This document shows, one piece after another, positions 1 to 5,600 of a stretch of DNA of 5,905 nt. Source of the stretch: Lachnospiraceae bacterium (lineage in GTDB: Bacteria; Bacillota; Clostridia; Lachnospirales; Lachnospiraceae); NCBI GenBank assembly GCA_900770535.1, contig CAAHDV010000163.1:1-5905 (forward strand), in the 5' to 3' direction. Each line of letters opens with the position of its first letter. Positions within the stretch are counted from its first letter, which is position 1. Below the pieces are notes generated by a model. That model was given only the letters and a program-made list of their open reading frames with translations. It was not told the origin of the DNA and did not search any database. A program made the translations under genes and the position numbers.

Positions 1-862
1 CCGTTTCACTGATAAAGATTTCTTCTAAGGACAGCGGAATGGTCTCATAGAACACCGGATCCGCCTGCTGCATCACAAATTCCACCTGGTTTAAATCGCC
101 ACGCACCGTCAGAGTCAGAAGCTTTCCGCGCCGCTCGGTCTTTAAAATGGTAAGCCCGGTAATATCTTCCGGCTGCATGCCATCTTTTAAGACACACTGG
201 ACCTTGTGGAGGTTCATCTTCATTTCGTCCAGATCACGGCTTAAGAGAATGCCGCCCTTATGCAGAAGGCCTACATGGTCGCAGATATCTTCCAGCTCCC
301 GCAGGTTGTGGGAAGCAATGATGGGCGTGAGCTTCCGCTCTTCCATGTCGTTTGCGAAAATGCTCTTTACGGCCTGCCTCATAACCGGATCCAGGCCGTC
401 AAAAGTCTCGTCACAGAACAGGTACTCCGTTCCGGCGCAGATGCCGCACAGGATGGAAACCTGCTTTTTCATACCCTTGGAAAAGGTATTGATCTTCCGG
501 TTCTTCTGAAGTCCGAAGCTCTTTAACAGAGAATCAAACCGGTTTACGTCAAACTCCGGATAAACGATGCGGTAATAGTTCATCATATCCTGTGGTGTGG
601 CATTGCCGAAGAAATACTGGTCATCGGAAATATAAAAAAATTTCCGCTTTGCCGCCTCGTTTTCGTATACATCCATGCCGTCTATGGTGATGCTTCCCTC
701 GTCCGGCTTCAGCACGCCTGCCGCCATGCGCAGGAATGTACTTTTTCCGGCTCCGTTGGTTCCGATAAGCCCAAACACGTTTCCTTCCCGGATCTGGGCA
801 TTGATGTGGTCTACCGCGAGGATATCATCGAATTTTTTTGTGAGATTAGTTGCCTCTATCAT
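1..862 (-). CDS. ABC transporter ATP-binding protein, YtrB-like (3' end cut by the window)
   Basis: This is the cytoplasmic ATPase subunit of an ABC transporter; 287 codons are visible and the stop lies beyond the left edge. Seen: Walker A GTNGAGKST (residues 34-42), Q-loop Gln82, an ABC signature reduced to FSKGMKKQ (127-134), Walker B YLFCDE (147-152) with catalytic Glu152, D-loop GLDP (156-159) and H-loop His185. After about residue 205 follows a C-terminal extension ending LEEIFISE, an ending I associate with ATPases of GntR-linked exporters, so probably only a few codons are missing. The start ATG overlaps the stop of the GntR gene by four bases (ATGA) and has a good Shine-Dalgarno sequence inside that gene, so the two are one operon and probably translationally coupled. 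The membrane subunit is not in the window and is expected just downstream. The substrate is unknown; related systems respond to cell-envelope antibiotics. The family call is strong; YtrB-like is inferred from context. Confidence 0.93.
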   Translation of the reverse strand, partial: MIEATNLTKKFDDILAVDHINAQIREGNVFGLIGTNGAGKSTFLRMAAGVLKPDEGSITIDGMDVYENEAAKRKFFYISDDQYFFGNATPQDMMNYYRIVYPEFDVNRFDSLLKSFGLQKNRKINTFSKGMKKQVSILCGICAGTEYLFCDETFDGLDPVMRQAVKSIFANDMEERKLTPIIASHNLRELEDICDHVGLLHKGGILLSRDLDEMKMNLHKVQCVLKDGMQPEDITGLTILKTERRGKLLTLTVRGDLNQVEFVMQQADPVFYETIPLSLEEIFISET

Positions 863-1233
863 ACTGTTTCCTCTCCTCCAAACTGTTCCTCCGCCATGCG
901 GACAAACTCTTTTTTATCCATGCCAAGACTCCTTGCCTCTGCCGCAAGACCGGCCACCTTGCCTTCCAGTTCCCGGCGTTTCTGCTCCCGGAGTCTGCTG
1001 ATGCTGCCCACAAAGCTTCCCCTGCCCTTCACGGAATAGATAAATCCATTTCGTTCCAGCTCCGCATAGGCACGCTGTATGGTGTTGGGGTTGATGGACA
1101 GCTCCGTGGCCAGAGACCGGACAGAAGGCATCTGCGCATCCTCCTCCAGAACACCAAGGATCATCAGTTCCTTTAACCGGTCTGCCACCTGTTCATAGAT
1201 CGGGCGGCTGTCTTTATAGTCCAGATGAATCAT
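859..1233 (-). CDS. GntR-family transcriptional repressor, YtrA subfamily
   Basis: A 124-residue cytoplasmic DNA-binding protein. Residues 10-75 form a GntR winged helix-turn-helix: PIYEQVADRLKELM, then PSVRSLATELSINPNTIQRAY as the helix-turn-helix, then ELERNGFIYSVKGRGSFV as the wing. After the wing only about 50 charged helical residues follow, with no FadR, UTRA or aminotransferase effector domain. That short tail is typical of the YtrA subfamily, whose genes sit beside ABC transporters, as here. The gene is first in its operon and overlaps the ABC ATPase gene by four bases. A perfect inverted repeat just upstream is the likely operator, so autorepression is expected. The ATG at 1233 is chosen because the protein then begins exactly as family members do (IHLDYKDSRPIYEQ). 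Its Shine-Dalgarno match AGGAG is rather far away, at 13 bases. The inducing signal is not visible; cell-wall antibiotics induce B. subtilis YtrA, so a similar cue is possible. Confidence 0.93.
   Translation of the reverse strand: MIHLDYKDSRPIYEQVADRLKELMILGVLEEDAQMPSVRSLATELSINPNTIQRAYAELERNGFIYSVKGRGSFVGSISRLREQKRRELEGKVAGLAAEARSLGMDKKEFVRMAEEQFGGEETV
870..879 (-). promoter_or_regulatory. Shine-Dalgarno site of the ABC ATPase gene
   Basis: The minus strand reads GGAGGAGAGG, ending 7 bases before the ATG at 862. It lies wholly within the last codons of the GntR gene. Together with the ATGA stop/start overlap it fixes the start of the ATPase and supports translational coupling. Confidence 0.8.
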
Positions 1234-1258
1234 TTCCCTGCTGTCTCTCCTTTCTGTC

Positions 1259-1287
1259 TAAGTGTATTAATTATCTTAATACACTTA
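1259..1287. promoter_or_regulatory. Inverted-repeat operator for the YtrA-like repressor
   Basis: Two perfect 12-base arms, TAAGTGTATTAA (1259-1270) and TTAATACACTTA (1276-1287), are separated by 5 bases. Inside them the bases at 1261-1285 read AGTGTA, 13 bases, TACACT. This is the spacing and sequence I recall for the operator of B. subtilis YtrA. The repeat overlaps the 3' part of the -10 element and the expected transcription start, so a bound repressor would block RNA polymerase. The arms are seen directly; assignment to the adjacent GntR protein is inference from position and the recalled consensus. Confidence 0.88.
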
Positions 1288-1312
1288 TATCATGTTCTTT
1301 TTGGAAATGCAA
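1284..1312 (-). promoter_or_regulatory. Sigma-A-type promoter of the GntR-ABC operon
   Basis: On the minus strand a -35 candidate TTGCAT (1307-1312) is followed after 17 bases by TATAAG (1284-1289). The bases TGA directly before it (1290-1292) form an extended -10 motif. The -35 is a weak match (3 of 6) and the -10 strong (5 of 6 plus TGn). Transcription would start near 1275-1278, inside the operator, leaving a leader of about 40-45 bases before the ATG at 1233. Confidence 0.72.
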
Positions 1313-1401
1313 CCATATCTCACAAAATTTTCCATGTTTAAGATTTTCGTCAGAATTTCTCTCCTCCCCCCGCTGCGCAGGAGCTGCAGCAATCAGGACC
1401 T
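1313..1401. other. Intergenic gap between the two transcription units
   Basis: These 89 bases separate the stop of the 206-residue gene from the promoter of the GntR operon. A GC-only stem, GCTGC (1372-1376) with GCAGC (1386-1390), and a minus-strand G-run (1366-1371) are present. No stem is followed by a T-tract, so I cannot point to an intrinsic terminator for the upstream cluster. No convincing small gene is visible. Confidence 0.5.
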
Positions 1402-2022
1402 TCAGAATCCCGTGCGCACCAGATCCCGGTAAAGGGCCTGATCACAGCTTAAATCCACATAGCCTTCCCGGTCGGAAAACAGGCCCGGCTCAAACTTGCG
1501 TCCAAAATCCAGATCATATACATAATAAGAAATTTCACTGCCCCGGTCCCGCATTAAAAGCTCCAGCAAGTGAATGATGAGATCCTGCGCGGGCGCAGAA
1601 ATTTCCTCTCCGCTCTTTAAGGTCTCCAGAATGGTGACGAATTCACTTTCATCTACCGGAGGCTCAAAGGCATCTGCCCGGCGGTAAACCGTTTCTGCCG
1701 CTTCCAGTCCGCAGTAAATGGTCATGGTATCACCGCAGATCACATAGCAGTAGCTTTCCGGCTCCAGCCAGAATGTGGCTGCTCCGGACAGAACCTCCCG
1801 CACCAGTTCCTCTTCTTTCTCCCCTTCACATCCCTCATACAGTCTGGCAAACCGCCGCGCAAAACAGAGAAACTCCTCGGCGGACCGCAAGCCTCCATAA
1901 CGGAACGTATTTACAATGTGCATGCCGCAGCCGCTCCGCACCGGACGCATATCGCAAATGAACCTCCGTGTAACAAGCTTCTTTCTGCTTTCATCCACAT
2001 AAACCATCCGTCCTTTATCCAT
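1402..2022 (-). CDS. Uncharacterised 206-residue protein with a C-terminal YYVYDLDFGRKFEPG module
   Basis: I do not recognise the whole protein. It is acidic and predicted soluble, with no signal peptide or membrane segment. It has eight cysteines (23, 32, 53, 65, 92, 96, 104, 193) that do not form an obvious zinc motif. Residues about 35-115 look like a mixed alpha/beta domain. Residues about 143-202 form a separate module: a helix (APAQDLIIHLLELLMRD), then ISYYVYDLDFGRKFEPG, then GYVDLSCDQALYRDLV. From memory this last module resembles short hypothetical proteins of Clostridia and their prophages with an I-S-Y-W-[IV]-[FY]-x-L-D-F-G pattern, whose function is unknown. The start ATG is fixed by an excellent AGGAGG eight bases upstream. 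That Shine-Dalgarno site lies in a hairpin, so expression may be gated. The gene is last in the cluster after the XRE-like regulator, which makes it a candidate target or partner of that regulator. It is real coding sequence; function unassigned. Confidence 0.82.
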   Translation of the reverse strand: MDKGRMVYVDESRKKLVTRRFICDMRPVRSGCGMHIVNTFRYGGLRSAEEFLCFARRFARLYEGCEGEKEEELVREVLSGAATFWLEPESYCYVICGDTMTIYCGLEAAETVYRRADAFEPPVDESEFVTILETLKSGEEISAPAQDLIIHLLELLMRDRGSEISYYVYDLDFGRKFEPGLFSDREGYVDLSCDQALYRDLVRTGF

Positions 2023-2028
2023 AAAAAA

Positions 2029-2067
2029 ATCCTCCTGTCATTTCCATTTTGGTTATGACAAGAGGAT
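2029..2067 (-). promoter_or_regulatory. Terminator-shaped hairpin that buries the Shine-Dalgarno site of the 206-residue gene
   Basis: In the transcript, ATCCTCTTGTCAT (2055-2067) pairs with ATGACAGGAGGAT (2029-2041): 13 base pairs, one of them G-U, around a 13-base loop. The loop can add an inner CCA/TGG pairing. Seven Ts (2023-2029) follow directly and then the ATG at 2022. The 3' arm contains AGGAGG (2031-2036), the Shine-Dalgarno site of the downstream gene. The structure could act as a leaky terminator, a translational block, or both. The stem is only moderately GC-rich. The pairing is seen directly; the regulatory role is inference. Confidence 0.75.
2031..2036 (-). promoter_or_regulatory. 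Shine-Dalgarno site AGGAGG inside the hairpin stem
   Basis: AGGAGG lies eight bases before the ATG at 2022, which is near-ideal spacing and decides the start. All six bases are paired in the predicted stem, so ribosomes could bind only when the hairpin is open. Confidence 0.8.
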
Positions 2068-2087
2068 AAAACAAACGTTCGGATTCG

Positions 2088-2414
2088 TCATTGGACAAAT
2101 AGTCCAATGCGCAGCTGCTCCAGATAGGAAAAGAGATACCGCTTCTCTCCAAAAACTTCCCGGTAAACCGGATTTTCCTGCGGTCCGGCCAGAAGTTCCT
2201 CCATATGCACACCAAGAAGGCGGCTCAGCGCGTACAGATGATCCACAGACGGAAGCGTTTTTCCCTGAAACCACCGGTAAACCGGCTGCGGGCAGGAAAG
2301 GAGCAGATAATCCTGAATGTCCCGCACACTGTAACCAGACTTGCGGATCCGATAGCGCAGAAGATTCCCGCTCTGCTTCAGATCCAGATTCGGGTAACCT
2401 TCCCGTCTCTCCAT
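2088..2414 (-). CDS. XRE-like helix-turn-helix DNA-binding protein
   Basis: A 108-residue, probably cytoplasmic DNA-binding protein. Residues 9-76 (NLDLKQSGNLLRYRIRKSGY, then SVRDIQDYL, then PQPVYRWFQGKTLPSVDHLY, then ALSRLLGVHMEELL) follow the Cro/C1-type plan. SVRDIQDYL is the second helix and PQPVYRWFQG the recognition helix. I know this arrangement (SVRDLQ...PQAIYKWQ.G..LPSVDNLYALS) from small stand-alone regulators in Lachnospiraceae. The last 30 residues (80-108) are outside the domain and of unknown role, perhaps dimerisation. The start is supported by GGAAGGTGA a few bases upstream (2421-2429). The gene starts 22 bases after the hybrid kinase stop, so the two are probably co-transcribed. 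It is followed by two hairpins and the 206-residue gene, which it may regulate. It has no receiver domain, so any control by the kinase would have to be indirect. Confidence 0.85.
   Translation of the reverse strand: MERREGYPNLDLKQSGNLLRYRIRKSGYSVRDIQDYLLLSCPQPVYRWFQGKTLPSVDHLYALSRLLGVHMEELLAGPQENPVYREVFGEKRYLFSYLEQLRIGLFVQ
2089..2109 (-). repeat. Perfect 8-bp inverted repeat across the XRE gene's stop codon
   Basis: On the + strand CATTGGAC (2089-2096) and GTCCAATG (2102-2109) are perfect complements around the five bases AAATA. The repeat covers the last codons and part of the stop codon of the XRE-like gene. No T-tract follows, so it is not a standard terminator. It could be a small mRNA stem or a protein-binding site, for example an operator for the XRE protein ahead of the 206-residue gene. 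Confidence 0.6.
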
Positions 2415-2436
2415 ATCAGTTCACCTTCCTTACCTT

Positions 2437-5400
2437 TTATACCCTTTGGGGACATTTTTCTGCCAGGATCCGAAGCAACTCCGCTGCCTCCACCGGCTTT
2501 GCGATATAACCGTCCATTCCAGCCTGCTCGCACTGGCGGATGCTGTCTGCGGAAGACTGGGCTGTCATGGCCAGAATCGTCACGGTTCCGGCATCCGGAC
2601 GATCCAGCGCACGGATCCTTCTTGTTGCCTCCAGTCCGTCCATGACTGGCATCATGACATCCATCAGAACCACATCAAAGCTTCCTGTTTCGGATTCCGC
2701 AAATTTCTGAACCGCCTCAGCTCCATTCCATGCTTTTTCCGTTTTCGCCCCTGCTTCGGTCAGATAAAATTCCGCAATCTCCATATTGATTTCATTATCC
2801 TCAACCAGCAGGATCTTCATGTCAGACACATCGGCCGCTGCCGTCCCATCACCATCCTGGCCCGCATGAACTGTCTCATCCAGAAGGAACGGAAGCTGGA
2901 ATGTAAAGGTCGTTCCCTCCCCCTCCACACTTTCCACCTGTATGCAGCCATTCATCTGTTCAACCAGTCCTTTCACGATGGACATGCCAAGACCGGTTCC
3001 CTTATACTGGGTTCTGGCGTCCGACTTTTCCTGGGTAAAGGGTTTGAACAGTCCATTTTTTACAAACTCTTCCCGCATGCCGATGCCGGTATCCGTGATC
3101 TTAAACTCATAAAAAGCCTGTTTTCCATCACAGGAAAGTTCCTTCGCATAAGTATCAATCCGACCTCCCGGTTTATTATATTTGATGGCATTGCTCAAAA
3201 GGTTTACCATAATCTGCCGCAGGTGCAGCGGATTTCCAACCAGAGCTGTATGCTGGATGGCTTCCCTGTGCCGGTAATGCAGGATTCCGGTTTCCACAAG
3301 CTGGGCATCCACCAGGGCGGCCGTTTCCGTCATCAGATTTTCCAAATCAAAAGCCTCTCTGGCTTCCGCCTCCCGTTTCGTTTCAATGCGGCCCATATCC
3401 AGCACATCATTGACCAGCGCCAGCAGATGGCTGGTGGAAAGGCTGATCTTGCCCAGACATTCCTCCACCCGTTCCCGGTCATCCAAATTCCGGCGGATGA
3501 TCTCCAGCATACCCATCACACCATTGATGGGGGTCTTGATGTCATGGCTCATACGGTTTAAAAACTCTGTCTTGGCCTTGCTTGCCAGGTCTGCCTCTTC
3601 ATAGGCCACCTGCAGGCGCTCCTTTTCCTTCTGCTCCTTCTCATGGAAAACCGACGTATTCTTAAAGAGAATGATGCCGTGCACCACGTTCATCTCACGC
3701 CCGGTCTTTTCGTCATACAGCGTATCCTGGGACATCAGTACCGTCTTCTGCAGCCATTCCGGCTCTCCCTTTGCTCCGGTCTCCTGATACTCCACCGTAA
3801 CCTGTTTGGCGCCATTGCGGAAACGCTCCAGAAGTTTCTCCGAAGAGTCCACAATACGGTAATTCTCCATGGTATCCTCTGTGACAAAACCACTTCTGAA
3901 TGTACAGTATTCGTTGTAGGCGCAGGGCGTCTGCTGCATAATCTCAAATTCATCACCGCCGGACGGATAAAAGATTTTTTCCAGCCGGTCATGGGTTAAG
4001 TCCACCGTGTAGACCGCCTCAGCTGTATCCATCAGCGCGTCCACATAATTGCCATTTTCCAGGATGGACTGCTTCATCTGCTCATAATAACGGGTCAGCT
4101 GGGCTTTTTCATTGGCTGCCACCTGATTTTTGTCATGGAACGGTTCAAAACCGAAAATAAAATGATGCAGCCGTCCGTCCTGCGTATCGTTTAAAAACAG
4201 CAGGGTCATGCGGCCCCGGCGCACCTTTTCGCCATCTGTGTACTGATACGGAAATTCCAGCTTTTCCTGCTTACTGGTCAGCGTCTGGTTCAGGGCCTCC
4301 GGCTGCAGCTTCTGGCGCAATGGTCCGCGCTCCGCGCCCTGGGCCAGTTCCTGCACGATCTGCTCTACCGCGCCGGTGTAGCTGCCGTCTTCCGCCAGGA
4401 AAAACTCAGAATCCGCCCGGAGGACCCGGTACTGGTCAAGCAATGCGTCACAGTACAGACAGTCCGAAAACGGATACCCCTGCCGTTTGATCTGCTCCAG
4501 CAGCCGGATATTTTCGTTCTGCTTCTCCGCCGCCTCCAGCATCTTGGCACGGTTCTTATCAATATACATATTCTTGTCGGCCTGACGGAACAGATCCCGC
4601 ATGGTACAGGATTCAAAATCCGAAGAAATCGCATAACCAGCCGCATAGCTGATGGGCATCTCCGGGTGATGGGCAGAGTACTCCGCGGTCTGGCTCCGCA
4701 CCCGTGAAAGGCACTCCTCTACCGCCTCCTGGTCCAACCCGCGGATCACGGCAAGGAACTCATCGCCTCCGTCACGTCCCACAAAATATTCTGCCGGCAT
4801 GGCCCCGCGCAGCTGAACCGCAAAGGAGCGGATGTACTCGTCTCCCTTTTCATGACCGAGATTGTTGTTGATGATGCGCAGATTATTTAAGTCAAACACG
4901 CATACCGTCACCGTCTCTCCCACTTCCAGGAATGTATCATTGTCCAGTGTTTCTTCGCACTTGTTCTTATTCGGCAGCCCCGTGGCCTCATCCAAATAAA
5001 CCTTCTTCTGCAGGATACGGTTCTGAGCCGCATAGCGCAGCGCCTTAAAGGTCTCCATGGCAATCAGGACCAGAAGTCCCGCAATATCCGCGAACACCAC
5101 ATGTTCCAGCTGGTTTAGCGCGCTTGCCTTTCGCTGGGAATAAGCCTCCGCCAGGCCGGTGGCCTCATCACAGATCTGGAAAAACTGCTCGCTCTTTTCG
5201 ATGATCTGCGTATTTTCGTAGCCATCCATCCGTACAAGCTGTACTTCCATCTTCAGGGTTTCAAAATAATCCGCCAGTTCCTGCATCTTATCCTGAAACG
5301 CCTTATCGCCCAGACGGACCAGGTTCAGGTCATCACTGCCATAGCGGAGTCCGCTGATGATAGACTCCAGCTTTCCGATCATCTCGTCCTGCGGACTACC

Positions 5401-5592
5401 GGAATTCTCCAGCTTGACCATACGCTGGGTCATGCCGCGCACCAGTCCGGCATAGTTTACCACTCTTGCGGTTCCCTGGATCTTTCCCACCAGAGACATA
5501 ATACAGAAAAATAATACAATCAGCACTGTAGTCAGAACCGTCATGCATACACGGCTTACATAGGTCAGTTTTTTTCCAGTGTTCTTTTTCAT
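2437..5592 (-). CDS. Membrane-bound GGDEF / hybrid histidine kinase fusion protein
   Basis: A 1051-residue sensor joining c-di-GMP synthesis to a phosphorelay. In order: membrane segment 9-36; extracytoplasmic helical region about 37-163 opening with VVNYAGLVRGMTQRMVKLE, like the PilJ/NarX-type sensor; second membrane segment 164-183; GGDEF domain 198-352; two poorly recognisable, PAS-like regions about 380-490 and 515-650; coiled linker 650-672; HisKA with MSHDIKTP (phospho-acceptor His683); HATPase with N-box Asn797 and Asn801, DTGIG (834-838), FKPF and GTGLG (865-869); receiver 925-1044 with Glu931/Asp932, phospho-acceptor Asp978, Thr1010 and Lys1032. The cyclase looks active: GGDEF at 275-279, metal Asp234, and base-contacting Asn242 and Asp251. 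The RxxD inhibitory site is replaced by PAEY (266-269). All kinase boxes are intact. There is no EAL, HPt or output domain, so the partner must lie elsewhere. The start lies five bases after the EamA stop, with AAGGA overlapping that stop, so translation is probably coupled. Confidence 0.95.
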   Translation of the reverse strand: MKKNTGKKLTYVSRVCMTVLTTVLIVLFFCIMSLVGKIQGTARVVNYAGLVRGMTQRMVKLENSGSPQDEMIGKLESIISGLRYGSDDLNLVRLGDKAFQDKMQELADYFETLKMEVQLVRMDGYENTQIIEKSEQFFQICDEATGLAEAYSQRKASALNQLEHVVFADIAGLLVLIAMETFKALRYAAQNRILQKKVYLDEATGLPNKNKCEETLDNDTFLEVGETVTVCVFDLNNLRIINNNLGHEKGDEYIRSFAVQLRGAMPAEYFVGRDGGDEFLAVIRGLDQEAVEECLSRVRSQTAEYSAHHPEMPISYAAGYAISSDFESCTMRDLFRQADKNMYIDKNRAKMLEAAEKQNENIRLLEQIKRQGYPFSDCLYCDALLDQYRVLRADSEFFLAEDGSYTGAVEQIVQELAQGAERGPLRQKLQPEALNQTLTSKQEKLEFPYQYTDGEKVRRGRMTLLFLNDTQDGRLHHFIFGFEPFHDKNQVAANEKAQLTRYYEQMKQSILENGNYVDALMDTAEAVYTVDLTHDRLEKIFYPSGGDEFEIMQQTPCAYNEYCTFRSGFVTEDTMENYRIVDSSEKLLERFRNGAKQVTVEYQETGAKGEPEWLQKTVLMSQDTLYDEKTGREMNVVHGIILFKNTSVFHEKEQKEKERLQVAYEEADLASKAKTEFLNRMSHDIKTPINGVMGMLEIIRRNLDDRERVEECLGKISLSTSHLLALVNDVLDMGRIETKREAEAREAFDLENLMTETAALVDAQLVETGILHYRHREAIQHTALVGNPLHLRQIMVNLLSNAIKYNKPGGRIDTYAKELSCDGKQAFYEFKITDTGIGMREEFVKNGLFKPFTQEKSDARTQYKGTGLGMSIVKGLVEQMNGCIQVESVEGEGTTFTFQLPFLLDETVHAGQDGDGTAAADVSDMKILLVEDNEINMEIAEFYLTEAGAKTEKAWNGAEAVQKFAESETGSFDVVLMDVMMPVMDGLEATRRIRALDRPDAGTVTILAMTAQSSADSIRQCEQAGMDGYIAKPVEAAELLRILAEKCPQRV

Positions 5593-5594
5593 AT

Positions 5595-5600
5595 TCCTTA
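5595..5600 (-). promoter_or_regulatory. Stop/Shine-Dalgarno overlap between the EamA and kinase genes
   Basis: The minus strand reads TAAGGA, so the TAA stop of the transporter gene is also the start of the AAGGA ribosome site of the kinase gene. AAGGA ends only two bases before the ATG, which is too close for efficient independent initiation. This suggests that ribosomes ending the transporter re-initiate on the kinase. Confidence 0.5.

Noticed and set aside
147..1176. Several plus-strand open frames opposite the ABC and GntR genes
   Set aside because: All lie opposite well-supported genes with conserved motifs, and their translations show no recognisable family.
1285..1335. Possible 16-codon small gene on the minus strand ahead of the GntR gene
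   Set aside because: Its ATG lacks a nearby Shine-Dalgarno site (the GGAGGAG run is about 25 bases away), and the frame runs through the -35 and -10 elements.
1360..1390. Possible terminator after the 206-residue gene
   Set aside because: Only a 5-bp GC stem with a 9-base loop is present, and it is followed by a G-run rather than a T-tract.
2015..2274. Two minus-strand open frames of 66 and 73 codons overlapping the XRE gene
   Set aside because: They are in other frames of the XRE coding sequence, have no ribosome sites, and the XRE frame has a clear protein family match.
2446..3561. Long plus-strand open frame (371 codons) opposite the kinase gene
   Set aside because: It lies entirely within the sequence for the HisKA, HATPase and receiver domains, has a low-complexity His/Arg-rich translation, and no ribosome site or recognisable domain. 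It is an antisense shadow.
3946..3960. A second GGDEF pentapeptide at residues 545-549 of the hybrid kinase
   Set aside because: It sits in a PAS-like region and lacks the surrounding cyclase motifs (no DxLTGLxNR stretch, no metal Asp, no GHxxGD before it). It is a chance match, not a second cyclase domain.
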